A DNA stretch of 64,000 nt from Synaphobranchus kaupii (GCA_029718625.1 CM056391.1:9841004-9905003), one strand, 5' to 3'. Numbered from the stretch's first letter, positions 12,871 through 27,047 are shown. Made by a program: numbers and translations. Notes: generated by a model from the sequence alone, not told the origin.

Positions 12871-15800
12871 AATGCAAGGTTTGATTGCCGTATGCTTGCA
12901 TAGCATCTGTAGCCTTGGCTTAAGTATTTGAACCAACAATAAAAGTAGCCAGAATAAAAGTAGCTCAAACACACACATTTTTATAGTTTAAAAAAATGCA
13001 GTCTTGATGCAGAGCAGTTTAAGCAAAAAACATTCCTTGCAGCAGTGTTTTAGATTCCGTATTCTCCAATGAAACCCCCTGCCACCATACATTGCCCCAC
13101 TGGGACTACTTAAGATAAAAAGGCTCAACAACTTCAATAGTCTTTGTGTGGTTCTGCAGTAATGAGCCCTGTACTGCTGAATTAAAAGAAAAAAACAACA
13201 AAAACTAGACTAGATTAGTTGTAAATTAGCTTTGATTGTCAATATGAAAACGGCAATTAATCAATACATCCGCCAAGTAATAGTAGCAGAAATGTATATA
13301 ACAGACATGTGGTCTGCTTTCCGGCATTTATTCTACTCATTGTTTTTTGATTGATGTACATGAAACCTATTGCTTTGTTTAAAAAAAAATGTATTTCCAT
13401 ATTATGCTTTTAACTGACGTACATATGCAGGCCCTGGGTGCGTGTGGAAAATTATACTTCTAAACATAAATAAAACAAACATCACAAGCCTGTGACACAG
13501 TCGTGACACCATTATAGAAACTTTGTGAGAATGCTATGCGCAAATGTATTGTCGTTCGGCATGACCTCTAACAGTCTCATGCTGACAGTTTCATTTAGAT
13601 CTTTGTTGTGCCTCACGTGAGTGAGGGGAGTTTCCAGCAGAGTCTGCTTTTGAAATAAACACAAAGACTGCGTCGGGGAAAAAAAAGAGCGCCATTTTTC
13701 AATCCCACTTTGACTTTGTTACTTGGTTTATTTTGGTAAACAAATATCCAGTCAAATGTCCCATCCCCTGCTGTGTCAAAACACAAAAACTGTGTCAACT
13801 TGACACATTCAACGGTGGTTTTCTTTGTGTTTGAGTATACACGTCATTGATTCTCTTAATCCTGTCTGTTGCTGTCTGTTGACCTTATTCTGCAAGCAAG
13901 TAAAATGTTACTCCATCATAAAGCCAAGAATAAAGTGTCTTAAAAAGTAATCAATAATGTTTTCATTATATTATTAATTATTGCTGCTTTGTCCACTAAT
14001 ATAAACTTGTTTGGCCGCCTGGATATATGCCAACAGTTTATAATGAATTTATATTTGTATGTTCTATAGAAACAAAAAAGTACATACCAATATTTATTTA
14101 TTTATTTGGGACCAATTCAGTTCAACACTGGTGCACGTTAACAACAGGAAACTGCATCTAGTTAATAGCCAAGGCTGATTTACAACCTCTGTCCCCATTA
14201 AGGCTTTTACCAAATATAAAATATGTTATTATTCATCAACATAATAATAAAAAAAAACAGTTGCAGATATACTGTAGATAATATATACATAATAAATGCA
14301 GAATCGGACCATGTAGTATGGTACACTGCATGCGGTGACTTTTTGTGTTTGCTTTATCCAGCCTTTTACTTCAGCACTTACCATGTCAAAAACAGCTGTT
14401 TGTTTCATTCCTGTTGGTAAGGCATTTCAAACTTGAGTCCTTTCAACAGAAAAAAAACTGGCTGACCAAAGAATGTTTTACACTAGGCCACTCTGTAGTT
14501 GTTATTTATTGTGCCCCCGGTGGTAGTACTACTGCCATTTTTCTGTCTGCTAACAAATTTGCTCAAGATTAATGGGGTTTCAAAAAGCAGTGTTTGCATT
14601 TTGAATGTGAGTTCACCGTGGAGTGGACTTGTATTGTGTACTTATAAGTAAAGTTTTGGAACTTGGTAGGTAGCTAATTGGATATCCCAATGTGATATAT
14701 AGACTCTTCCAATATATATATATTAAATAGTTTCTCTAGATATGAAATAGATATGAAATGCCCTGAAATAGCTTAGCCCCTGTGGTTTTCACCAATATGC
14801 TAAAAATAATTATGTTCTGGTAAATTAATTGCACCATCTAGAAACACCATCTGATCTGATGGTTATAACACACTACAATTACTTTGTTTTAACGTGCAAT
14901 TAAAGTGAAATAATTTATAGATAATCATTATAGAATATCATTACAGCTAAACCTCAAGTCCAATGTTACTTTGAGCCTCATATGATCAATTTGGCGATAA
15001 GAATCCAGTGCTCTTGACTGCCACTAAAATGTACCACGGATTTGCTATGATTTGTGCTTATCTCAGAGAGCTCTTCCTTTTGAAATAAATTTTCTCTCAT
15101 GCCACCACTCCATTGTGCATTTAAACGGTGACACCGGTTTGAGAGATTTAAAACAAACACAAATGCCCCTTTAATGATGGCACAATCAAGGAGGTTAGGT
15201 TCATTTAAAAAAAAAAAAAAAAAAATGCTGTAAAAATTTGTTTGTAAACATAGTCAATCCCACCTGGGGCCCCGGCACACATTCTCAAATTAGAATCCTT
15301 CTCAAACAGCGATAAAAGAAAGCTATGCTCACCATTCGACTCGTACATTAATCCTGTAATTAACATTTCTGATGCAGAAGTCATATCCATTGTGAGGATT
15401 TATTTAATATGGGAATTGATAGAGAGAGAACAAAGACCAGGCCATTTTACGTTTTTTAAATTAAGTTTTTTTTTTTTTTTCCCCCCTGTAATCCTTCTAA
15501 TTAATGCAAAGGCCCACCGGAAAAAAATTAAACAAGAGATCCCAAGGTCAAGGAAGTTGACCAGACACTAGAATAATGTGCCTGGCAGGAGCATATACTG
15601 GTCTGGATCCAATCAACATTTTTCTTTAAAGGTCTGAGAAACTGAATTCAAATTGTGGTTATATTCCCCAGAAGTGACATTTGATTGTTTTATTACTATT
15701 TATTTCAAGTTTCTAATGCTATTAGATTAAAATTAGATTATCATGACCTGATTAGATAAGGACAGGGTGGGCGTGTATCCTGTGCTCGTTAATATTCATG

Positions 15801-15974
15801 TCTGTAAGATGTCATATGTAAACAATTCCTCGTCGCTAGGTTAGCGCAGGTTGCTGACAAAAATAGCATACAATGGAAAGCATTATACAGCCTTACTTAT
15901 ATGAAATCCACGCTCTGGCCAACAGGTTTCATGATGGCAACTTTTATGCATTGGCCAGATGCTACAAACTACAG

Positions 15975-16290
15975 TGAGCACCATAATTAATTAGACAGTG
16001 ACACATTTTTTGTTATTTTGGTTCTGTACTCTAGAACTTTGAGTTTGAAATGATACAATGACAGTCAGGTTGAAGTGCAGACTGTCAGCTTTAATTAGAG
16101 GGTATTTTGATCCATATCCGATTAACCGTTTAGAAATGATCTTTTGTACATAGTCCCCCCATTTTTTGGCATCAAAAAATATTGGACAGTTTAACATAAT
16201 GTAGAATAAAGTAATTATTTTTTAATATTTGGTCGCATATCCTTTGCATGCCATGACTTCCTGATGTCTGTGACCCAACAATATAAAAAA
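15975..16290. mobile_element. Tc1/mariner-like fragment
   Basis: The sequence has features I associate with fish Tc1-type elements: a gacagtgacac-ttttggttctgtactc stretch followed by atatttggtcgcatatcctttgcatg. Only a decayed piece is present, with frame-breaking changes and no intact transposase or clear terminal repeats. The similar texture at 27,541-27,740 supports a dispersed family. Confidence 0.5.
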
Positions 16291-16989
16291 ACTATTGATA
16301 TTTTATTTTCTGTTACTCCTACAAGCGATACTATAACCTCTCTGCATTTGAATGGATCTCTATGGGAATTGGGGGGTGGGACTAGATTTAGCTGTAAATT
16401 ACACTGGTACAGTATGGAACACATGGTTGGCTAAATGGCTCTAAGTCATCAAGGGTCTGACGTATCAAACAAGCCTTAAACCATCACTCTGCTGCCAGAT
16501 ATGCAGTAGATATGGATGGATAACTTGAAGGGTTTCTTCTCCTGACTTATTTTTCCAGAGAGTTCAATAGGACAATTTGTCAGGAGAAACAACCCCTAAG
16601 GTTGTTATGTCATTCAAAACACCATGAGGCACAATTACAAACATGTGACCTGAGGCTTGGATTTAATCAAAATTTGTCCATAATGCTGGTTTACAAGTAA
16701 ATACCATTGTTAAATATTGCCTTCATAAACCCGGGTCGGTAAATTAATTTATGCCGAACTCACCAAACTGTGAAGAAAGACACAAATGATAGCATTTAAT
16801 CTTGAGTCAAATACATGATTGAACCCTGGCATGACTGTCCAAGATGGGGACAGCCACAAAAGCAAAAAGAAAGACGGATATGCTACACATAAAAAAAGAA
16901 CAGCAGGGATATACTGTATGTGAGGTCAAAGATAAACAAATTGGGCACATTGATTTATCAAGGAAAAGAGGCCCTGTGACAGTAACAAG

Positions 16990-17430
16990 ACTGATCGAAT
17001 GAAGCTCAGTCTTTTCTCATGGCAGCAACCTGTTTGTCAATATCCATCATTAGAAATGCAGAAAACACCCAGAACCGCCTTCGCCTCCCCTCTATATCGA
17101 GACGCGCCACCCCGAGGCGCACGCACGGTGACCGCGCCCGCAGGAGCGGGCAGGTTTACACCCACGGGACTTGGGTCGCTCGTACTCCTGGGATGCAATG
17201 AGTCGGTTTTTTTTTTGCAGCCAGGAGAGCCAGAGTTCCCATCAAGGACGCCCTTCCCGCCTGCTGTCCCGTTTCGTCAAAGGGGGAAGGATCAGCGTGA
17301 GAGCGGAGCCGTTTGCCAGACCTTGAAACTTCCAGACATGGCCACAATCACCTTGACTGTCTGGAAAAGTTTCCATCATAACATCCCCATTCAAACATGA
17401 GAGGATAGCCTGCTGAGCTTCATCCTCCCT
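16990..17430. other. CpG-rich patch, candidate regulatory element
   Basis: A CpG-dense core (17,080-17,200) is followed by unique sequence containing aacttccagacatggccaca. Open frames on both strands show no known domain. It may be a conserved element or a small CpG island. Confidence 0.35.
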
Positions 17431-18299
17431 AGATAGCAGGAATCGTGGAGGACAAAGCACCCTGTCGTCACCCTCGATTCAGCCATGACTGACTGTTACA
17501 GCTTTCTTTGACCTATTCAAAACATCCTGAGCATGAAAAGTAGCAATTGTTGACAGATTTGTTGAATATATCATATGTAGAACTAAACATAATAACAGCC
17601 ACAGAGCCTTTAGAGCAGTGTCACAGAATGGTATACATTTTGAATAGCCTATAGTTGTTAGTAAAGCTAGTTATTCATTAAGTCTTCTTATTAGTAATGA
17701 AAGCCACAAGTTGTTCAACTACATTATGTCATGTTAATGTGCAAGTTCTGCTACAAGTTTAAGTTAAAGGACATCCAAATGTATTTTTTGAACAATCGCA
17801 AGTAGTTCAGCTAAATTATTTAACACTTTTAAAATTTCAGGGGAAATTGTTAGAAAATGGATGCAAGGAAGTGTTGTTTGAAAAAAGTACATTGTTAAGA
17901 GCCTGTTCTAATAATGTTGTATCATAAGCAAGTGCAAGTGCTTAGCAAATACACACACAAAAAAAGCAAGAGGTTAAACTTGTAAGTTCTACATAACTTA
18001 TATGTTGCAGAGGTGGCAATAATATTTACTAAATTAATGTCGTACTACAGTAGGTGTCTGTTCGGAATTGATAGGGAAAATGCATTACTTAAAGTACAGC
18101 ACTATTAAAATGAAAACGGCTCCATAATAATGCAGAGCCGTATTACAATGAAGCGATTTTATTCCTTTAAAATGGATTGGTAGTTTTGATTGAATTCAGG
18201 TGTCACTTTATTGTGATGCTGTGCTACACTGAGCAGAGAAGGTTTTTTTTGTTCATTTGACTGAACTCTACCTTAAGATGACTTGGCAGTTTTGATTGA

Positions 18300-18640
18300 A
18301 TCCCAGAGAAAATGTCATCAGGTTGGGAACTGGAGGGCAGGGGAAGGAAATGGAGGGAAATTAATGTCACTCAGCTAAAATGGACCAGGTCCAGCTTCCA
18401 ATTTACTCCTCGATGTGCAAATGGGAGGCTGTCTCCAAGGAGCTTGCAGTGGAAAGTCTATTAATTTTCCATGTACTTGTTGACAAAATCGCCATCAGGA
18501 TTATGGCTCGAATTTCTCTGCTGCGGGGGGAGGTAAAGGGACGCAATTAATCTGCGTGAACTAAAATATACTTCTTTTCATTAATCTTTTATTGTAAATG
18601 AGGAAAGTAATTGAAGCATGGCCACGTCGACAGAGGGACT
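18300..18640. other. Candidate conserved non-coding element
   Basis: Unique, repeat-free sequence with several homeodomain-type cores (ggaaattaat, cgcaattaat, tctattaatt), next to the CpG island at 18.9 kb. No coding signal. The assignment is by appearance only. Confidence 0.35.
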
Positions 18641-18874
18641 GAGATGACATAAGGACCTTCTCCTGGGGGCTGTACTGATTGAGCATTACATATCTAACGC
18701 CAATAATTTATGCTTCATTACTTTTTTTTTTTTTTGCCTGGAGATATGAATTTCCAGAGCACTTGAATTCTAAATACAGACCTGACAACTGAAATATTAC
18801 TGGCGGGAAAGAGAGCATTTAAAATGTTATTTTTTATTTTTTATTTTTATTTTTTTGCACATGGCTTTACTTAG

Positions 18875-19815
18875 ACACAGCTGACGTCGGCGCTCTTCCA
18901 GGCCGCTCTTTGACTTTAAAACGACTTTGGCTGTTTTCCGATCACTTCTGACACGTGCGAGGGTTTTCGCGGTTTAGCGCTCGACGGTTGCGGTTGGAGC
19001 CTAACGGCGCGATAACGCGGTCCGAGGCTCACGGACTGGCTAATCGAGTTCCTCGCGAGGCTTAAGTGAATTTCCCCGGCGTTTTGGCGGGCACGCGGGC
19101 TGAGGGTATACAGGTGAGCAGACAATACTCACCTGCGAGGTCTTTGTCAGCCCCGTAACGATGCCGTCCTGCTGCCGTCCAGCGCCGCCTTACGCGTGAA
19201 TAAAAGTCCAGGGGATGCTGTCACATTTCACTCAGGCGGCCGTTTAATCCTGGCGTCTCCGGCACGCTTGAACTGAGGAAAGCAACAAAACGAATCAGGG
19301 CACGCGGACCGGCGAGTCATAACATTACTGTCTTCCACATTATTTCTGCAGAGGTGTATCAAAGCACAGCGCCTCGGGGCACAGAAACACTGTAGCGCTG
19401 ATTCTATTCCGCGCAGCAAAATTGACGAAGTCTGTAACCCTCAAGTCAATGAAAACCCCCCCGTATACGCTGCCGTGAACCCTGTCAATTTCCGAGACAA
19501 TAACAACCAAACAACAGAAAGCGCAACGTGGTTTTCACAGCTGGACGTGCCAATCACCAGGCGGCGAACACCGGGAGGCCTCTGCGTAGGCTCTCTTGGC
19601 AACGGCTGAAAGGGTTCTCGCTGAGTTTCCCCATCCCGTTTGCTGGATGAGGCGAGGCCGCGCCCGCGCCAAAACAGGGGCTGATGGGATGGGACCGCGC
19701 GCGTGCCAACGTGGCATCTGTCCGCGCCGATCGACACCGCGTCCCATTCACGCGTCCCAATCGCAGCTCTGCCGCCGCAGTGAGTTCACTGGTCCTTCAC
19801 GCGGCTCCGCTTAAC
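18875..19815. promoter_or_regulatory. CpG island
   Basis: The strongest CpG-dense block left of the gap, about 940 bp, in AT-rich surroundings. It includes CTGACGTCGG (CRE-like, about 18,881) and a paired E-box palindrome at 19,111-19,135. Two donor-like sequences, CAG|GTGAGC on plus and CAG|GTGAGT on minus, come from that same palindrome. Overlapping Arg-rich frames on both strands are expected from composition and match no family. It may mark an unannotated promoter or a Polycomb-type regulatory CpG island. Confidence 0.5.
19111..19135. promoter_or_regulatory. Paired E-box palindrome (CAGGTGAG-n9-CTCACCTG)
   Basis: Two perfect 8-bp arms in inverted orientation with a 9-bp spacer, each holding the CAGGTG/CACCTG E-box. 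Pairs of this kind are favoured by ZEB-family repressors and also bind Snail-type factors. It lies inside the CpG island. Confidence 0.5.
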
Positions 19816-21290
19816 ATTCCTTCATCGTCACATCTGATAAGCGCAAAAAGCCATTAAAATGGTCATTTGTGGGAAGTGCTGTCAATAGTATGGATGCTAT
19901 GCTCTAGCCTTCCTGATGATGAGCTATATTAAAGAGAGGTAGCACAACTCAATGCGCTCATGGTTGTACAATGCAATTGGATCATGGCTTCATTTGTGAC
20001 AAAGCACAGTCCACTGGTTGTGAACTGACGCCGGTTGACTCATGTTCACAGGTCGACTTCACCAAACCAGCATCTACGTTCTGGCTAATGAACTGTGGTT
20101 AAACCTGGCGGCAGTTTACAATAATGCGCATATACAAATACATAAACAAATACCCTGCACATAAATAATATTGGTAGTGAGAGTATGTATTGTTCGATTA
20201 AAATACATAATTTGTAAGTCTTACACTTAAATAATTTGCTTTGGATAAAGGGTAAGGTCTAAATGCCTCTGCAAGCATCTGGTTCTATATAATGTTAAGT
20301 GCTAGCCTTGTAAGATTACATTTTAATTTGATAATGTCAATGTAATCTAGGCTGGACTCATATAAATTAATTTATATGTTGTTTATTTACGAATACTTCC
20401 AGTGTATTGTATTTTTTGAGTCCTTGGTATGCAAGCATGTTGAATTAATGATAGTTCACTCGATTGCCACTTATGAAGTCCCTTGGTCTGAATTTAACAA
20501 GTCTCTCAGGCGAGATCATTTGCATGCATTTTCAGTCCTCCGCCGTGGAAATTAATCTGAGAAACTTTTAAAAATGTTCCCTCAGATCTGTATTTATTCA
20601 GTTATTTATTTATTTTTAAGCGGTGATTGCTAAACTCAACAAACTACTTGTAAAGAGAAAGAAAAGACATTGGGGACAGTCAAGGAAACAAGTGCATAAA
20701 TAATTTAGCGGTGTAATTCAGTTCAGCTGACTGCTTGATTAAATAATAACTATCGCACTGCACACTGTTCAGAACTGCAGGGGTCATGTAATTTCCTACG
20801 TTGACAAAATAATTAACTTGCATTTGCCTTTGACAATTGTGTACTATGGTTATGAACCATGGAGAGCTCGGTTTCAATGTTCACCCGGCGGGGAGTGCTA
20901 GCACTTAGTGCTGGGCACAGTGCACTATTTTCAAAAACTAATTTAGATAATAGTGTTATATCTGACAGCACTCTTTCAATATGAGCACATCGACATTTCA
21001 ATCGTTGCCACTCTGTAACATGTCACATTTCTTGAATATTAAGGAAACTTTGTAATATTAATGCTACTTTATAATTGAAAAGGTTATTAAAGTTCAGTGC
21101 AACTTCTGAACAAGGACTACATTTCACTTTTTTTTTTCATCTTAAAAAGCAGTACCCGGCAACAGTACAGGGATTGACAAGAGTCCCTGCTAAGGATTCA
21201 TTTCACACCATGCATCTGAAGAAATGCACTTGAAGTTCATTTTGAAAAATTGAAACAAAATTACTTAGGGAGGAAAAATGTATTTTTTTT

Positions 21291-21310
21291 TTTGGGGGGG
21301 GGGGGGGGGG
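21291..21310. repeat. T-run followed by G18-19 run
   Basis: A homopolymer of about eighteen G directly after a T-run. Confidence 0.9.
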
Positions 21311-22115
21311 ACGGCTGCCACATAACTAGTTGTTTTATATGAATAGCTTTTTTCTATCTCATCAAGCAATCTTTTTGGTATTCAGTGTGGAAAGACAGGC
21401 TGTCTGCAAAACAGCCATTTTGTGAACATGTACCCAACCGCACTCCAGTCGTCTTTTGTTGAGCTAATTTATCAGTCACCATATAGAGCTGTGGAAGTGG
21501 AATTTCTACAGATAATATATGCAGAAGAGACTGAGGCTTGAATTCAATCAACATTTGACCTTAGCTTTGTCTTACAAATAAATTCAAGTTAAACTTTATT
21601 TCCCCACAATAGCTGTTTGTGTAGTTTTAATGATTGCTGAACTCACTCAAATGCTTTTGTTAAATACAATTAAAGCTTGAATCTAATTGTGACTCAAGGC
21701 TGCAGACACAGGATGATTGAAAACAGGCCTAATCATCCAATCATCCGCTGAATGATTGTGTAGTCATTTTAAACAGTTGGCCAGTAAACATAACAGAGTT
21801 GTGGCTGTGTGAATTGCACAATATGCATCCCTGAAACTTTGAGTTTGTGGTGTCATAGTGCAGGTCGTCTGTGCTTTGAGTGGCATAGATTATTCTGCAT
21901 ATGTGGTTTTGCAGATCTCCTGTTATTAATTACCATGCTCAAGGAAACAACTGCCCCATTAGAGACATGCAGTGTTATTTAGGAATATTGATGCGGCTGC
22001 TGTGTTTGTGTGTGTGCGCGTGCATCTCTGCATGAACGTGTGTTTGTCTTCTTAGAAAATGTGTATATTTCCAATTTCCATTGTATTATATATGAATACT
22101 CTTGCGCAAAAGTGT

Positions 22116-22124
22116 ACACACAGA

Positions 22125-22183
<59 letters not shown>

Positions 22184-22190
22184 ACACAAC
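22116..22190. repeat. (CA)n microsatellite
   Basis: A CA dinucleotide run with occasional GA steps. Confidence 0.97.
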
Positions 22191-22379
22191 TTTTATCCCT
22201 TTTCCCTCCTGAGTTTGAGGGGTACAATGCCATCAGCCTCTCTCCCCCTGGGTTCAGAGGGAAAGCCACACACATTCGACACAAGACAAACGAAAGATAA
22301 TGAGGGTTGAAAAGCCTGTGCCAAAGACACACTTGCATCGGGTCTCGGCACTGAACAATGTTTCACATTTGCATTTTTT

Positions 22380-23375
22380 AAGGTCACTGTTTACCATCCG
22401 GCGCGATGAAGCTCCGACATCACCAGCCTCCAGCCTCATTTTTGCTCATTCTCCACACAACGTGTTTACACACACTCGAGGGCCTTACGAACCAAACCCG
22501 CGCGAACGACCTGCAGCGGTGTGCACACTAAGGATGAACAAACAAGAATTTGAGAAAAGAAAAGAGAAAAGAGCTAACCCTGCTCCTTCTCCTGCCCCTC
22601 CACGACCCGTAATGCTCCGTAGCTGTGATCGAACGCCTTGTTCACTCTCAGTTGCCCGTTTCAAAGAACCGGCCCCTACTCAACTCCACCGCCTACCTCC
22701 TAGGATGGCGTTCAATCTCATAATTTTTCCTCAAAGAGCCTCAAAGGAGGCTAGCAAACCATGTAATCAATACTCCTTACACAGCTACACAGCAAACATC
22801 TCGGCGATAAATGCACTCTAACAGAGTCCAATTAGGACCATATTAGTCATATTCAAATTTTTAAAATGCAGTTGGGAATTGTGAGTGTAGTAACTCAAAG
22901 TGGCTTAGACTGATTACGCAGTCAGTTTTATCGACCATAACTCCCCCACCGAGTCCTTCTCTAGACTAAACCTTCTTCCTCCCTCATCGTGGCCAGCCTC
23001 ACATGACCATTGGTTGTTTACCGATGAAGGACAGTCAGGCTGACGGTGAAGCGGACAGAGCCATTCTTCTCTGCATTCGCCTGCGACCCCGCCCTCCCCT
23101 GACGTCACTGCCCCCCCATCCCTCCCTGCCCCCGTCCTTCTGATTTGTGCTTGGGGGCACCTTGCCCCCCTCTCCCAATCTCCTCCACCTGGCCTCTCTC
23201 CTCTCCTCCGCCAGCGCCTGCTCGGTGTTAACAGGAATCATCGGCGGAGAGCGGAGGGGTGATGAGGCCCTAATGAAGATGAATATTCACCAGGCTCAGA
23301 AAGGTTCCTGGAACGGTTCCCAGGCAGAGCTCGCCGCCCCAGTCAATTGGCAGCGGGATAAAGAGGAATCCAGAG
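22380..23375. promoter_or_regulatory. GC-rich block with perfect CRE, candidate regulatory region
   Basis: G+C and CpG rise across this block. A perfect palindromic CRE, TGACGTCA, is at 23,100-23,107, flanked by pyrimidine/C-rich GC-box-like sequence (cgccctcccc). It is followed by a unique AT-balanced stretch with aatgaagatgaatattcacc. A 173-codon frame at 22,300-22,821 has no recognisable domain and low-complexity composition. It could be a promoter or a conserved enhancer. Confidence 0.35.
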
Positions 23376-23384
23376 TGCTGTGGA

Positions 23385-23385
23385 G

Positions 23386-23429
<44 letters not shown>

Positions 23430-23432
23430 ACG
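23385..23432. repeat. (CA)n microsatellite
   Basis: A CA dinucleotide run ending in CACACGCG. Confidence 0.95.
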
Positions 23433-25721
23433 CGCCTTACTTCTAAAACCAAAAAAAAAAAAACGAAACAATATAAAAAACAATCGCAGCAAACGATAAA
23501 AATCTGAGGTAACCCTACGCCGCACAGTCAAGTGACTAGAGCCCCGTGAAGCGCCACCTCAGCCGGGGTGCTCGACGGGCGAGTTTGAGTTTCTGGCAGC
23601 TTGCGGACGTCGCGTTGGCTGTAGGCTCCAGTCTGGTGAAAATATAGTGCTAATTGGCAGACGGGGATTTTCGGGAGCCTGCCACGGACTGAAAGGTGTC
23701 ATTATCACCCCGTTTGAGAGGACAGGCCGTGCTAGCGAAGCGCGGAACAAATGCGGCATCTACGAGGTATTTGGGATCCTGTCGCCGGGTGAACGAGGAA
23801 CGCCGACCCAAGAATGCCATTTATTCCATTCCAGAGAGGGTGTTACGAAGCTGGACTACACAACCCTGCAAACCAGCAGCGTTTTCACACCTGCTTTTGC
23901 CACCGTTTGCTTGATAATATACAGTGTCGCTGAAAAACATGCCACCAGCTCATTTCTTGATCAAGATTGTAGCTGGCATTTGTCCTGCCATTTAGTTCCC
24001 TCGCACAACTTGGTTAGGATGATTCAGATGTAGTTGAGGGTTCACAATGTGCAATACTGAAGGGAAGCAATTAAATAGAGGCTTTCCTTTAACAAGAAAA
24101 CTAATTTCTTTATTTTTTATGATTATTATGGATAATAGTCATCAACTGTCAGTGTAAAAATGTTTATATATTTTTTACATCTTACATATTAGATAAATAA
24201 TTAGAAAAACCACCCTGTGTCCTCTGTTTAACACATTTTTGTTTTTGTGAATCTTGATTGGGAAAATCGGTTACTGTCATAATTTTTCAGTGCAGGTAAT
24301 TTTGTTAAAAAATGACCCATAGATCTCACCATCTGGAAGGGTTCACCCTAACTGCTGCTTGCGTTACACCATCCGTTATGGACAGAGAGGAAAGGGATTA
24401 CATTTTCTGTTGGCACTGCATCCCGGCAATCGGCTAATTATTCAGTCAAACTTGAACGGCTCCACCGCCGATTACGGTGCTGAGAATCTCAGAAAAACAT
24501 GTTCCGTGAGTCCATCAAAGTATGAGGTTTTCCTCCTCATAAACTCACACGTCACATCAAGCATGTTCAAGCCCAACAGATCAGATCCCACAAGGCTTCT
24601 GTCGACATGCACAGAGGCAATCTACATATAAAACAGTTTTCTTAGACCGAAAAAAAATAAAGAAAGAAATAAGCCCTCAAATTTTCCAAAGTTGACAGCA
24701 AAATTACTCTCAAACACCATGCGCGCCACAAACTTTCAACTGTCTTTGAAAAGCGCATACATAATGAAATGCAATTTTACCTCCAATTTACCATCGCAGA
24801 TGTAACTGCAAACAATTGCAACAGCGAGTTAAAATGTGTTAAACACATACAGACTTTCTTCACTTTTGCATTTATAATTGCAATTCCTGGTGCATGGCAA
24901 CAGCAACACAACATCAAAAAAAAACAAAAAAAAAAACACCTTATTCTACTGTATAACTTCAAAATTGTTCACAGAGTAATTCCCCAAGGCACTCGCTACA
25001 GTTTCTGGGTGGGAGCATAATGTATGAATGTGCTTTTCTCTAAGGGAAATATAAAAAATTATATGAATTTTTAAATATATATTTTTTTATATATATCTTT
25101 ATATTAAGCCTGCTTTTTTTCGTCAACGACCTCGCACATAAGCTCATAACTACCATGAACTGCTGTTTGCCTAAATAATTGGTCCGCATGAAGAAGATCA
25201 ATACGAATATAGAGATGTCCTCTGGATACCAGTTTTATAGATATGTTTGGTCTATAAAAAAAGACACAAGCATTCAAATGAATGCCCTTGTCTGCACATT
25301 GACACATTATGTCTGAACGACTTGAATCTGTGAATGCTGAGCAGGACGTGGTTTATTGGCGTGATAATGACAGTGTTCTTCAGCTCTTGATCCCCGTGCG
25401 TCTCTCTCCAATATCAGCCAGGGCATGCTAACTTACCTACAGCAAAAAAAAGGGATCAAAGATATAGTTTCCCATAAGACCTAAATTACAGGAAATCCTG
25501 TATGCTTCACATGTAGTCAGCGCGTGCGTTCATGTTGTTTATCGCTGCCGGAAAAACGCGTAAATGCCAAGCCGCTAATTGGTCACATATGTAAAAGGAA
25601 GGAAGTTATGGCTCTTGATATAGGAGGTGTGGGACCAACATGACACACTACAGCTCCCCAGGGCTCAATTCCCCATGGGCCTGTAATTCTCCAATGTACG
25701 TATAATTCACAGATCAGATTA

Positions 25722-25858
25722 TCTCTCTCTCTCTCCCTCTCTGTCTCTCTCTCTGTCTCTCTCTCTGTCTCTCTCTCTCTCTCTCCCTCTCTGTCTCTCT
25801 CTCTGTCTCTCTGTCTATCTCTCCCTCCCTATCTCTTTATCTCTATCTCTCACACACA
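25722..25858. repeat. (CT)n/(CTGT)n microsatellite
   Basis: A compound CT-rich array with regular ctgtctctct interruptions. Confidence 0.96.
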
Positions 25859-27047
25859 GCAGAGAAAAAGCTATTCAGCACAACTCCCAGGCTGTCCCTG
25901 CTCTCGTTTGTTAATGACAACCCATTTGGTGTGTATATCGATTTCCTGTGGCACTAATTAAGAGTATACTCATTAATACATTCACAATATATTCTACATT
26001 AACTTTCCAGCGAATTTCTTTTTCACTGTTTCGCCTCCTGTCTTGGCCAGAAAGAGCTGCGCGATTCCTGCTGACCAGTAAAAAAAGCATGACTCATTGA
26101 TTAGAGTTGTTTGTGCATGTTCATGTGCCTTGACCATACAGGCAAAAGGCCGACCTACTGTAACCGCAATTACCACAACAGTTCACCGATAAGACGACAG
26201 GACTCTTTATTGTTGTCACGATCAAGCAGACATTAATTTTAATGTCTGTACTCCATTGTTTTGTGGCGTTTATCACCAGGGTGATTTTGTTAATGATCAC
26301 TGTAGGCTCCTATGCTTCTTACCATGTCTGGCTTGCAAGTAAAGGAGACAAACTATCGGGGGCATAGCCAGGATCTAATTGTGGGGTGGTTAATAAAATA
26401 TAGCCCTACTCAATATCAGTTTAAGTGACCGCTTTTTACAATAAGTAAAAGGCTACAATAGTGCACATAGTGATTTTGGATTACTTGAACTGGCTATAGT
26501 AGGTGAACGCACAGAAATGGGACAAGCAGCTGTTGATTTAGAATATGTATAGAGCCGACCGACCCATCCGTCAACCAGCCTTGATCAATAATGTTACAGA
26601 TGCACAAAACTCAGTTCCACTGAAAACGACATGGGACATTGACAAGAAAGAAAATAGCTCTTACCTCATAAAACCAGGTACCTTATTGCGCAATCTTTAA
26701 AAACTACCAATGCATGCCTCCAGTTTGTGAATAGTAAAACCAACTGCCTCCTTTGCCCAAACCTGCCACAGCAAACAAAATGCAATGCTTGCAGAAGCAC
26801 CCGTCAATATTTCAGGGGGTTTGAACCCCCACACCCCCACACCCCCACCGCATTGGCTGGCCTTATGCAACATTTGGCTCGTGCCATTATTTTCTGAACT
26901 TGACCCAGTAAAACTTTATTTCTGTATTTCTGTCCTTATCGCCAGGCAACACTGTAAGCACTCTAATTGCATTCATTTGTAGTGGGCAGTTAAAGGAACA
27001 CAACCAATTATACATTTAAGGTACAACTGAGGAGCTGGTCTCCAAAC

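Noticed and set aside
15549..15575. AGGTCA / TTGACC half-sites as a nuclear-receptor element
   Set aside because: The spacing (inverted, about 7 bp) is not a standard response-element layout; chance is likely.
19111..19140. Strong splice donors on both strands (CAGGTGAGC and CAGGTGAGT)
   Set aside because: Both come from one palindrome, and no coding frame or acceptor supports an exon; an E-box pair explains the sequence better.
22300..22821. 173-codon open frame on the plus strand
   Set aside because: The longest non-repeat frame left of the gap, but it shows no recognisable domain, has Pro/Arg-rich low-complexity sequence, no plausible splice partner, and starts within a CpG-richer patch where stops are scarce.
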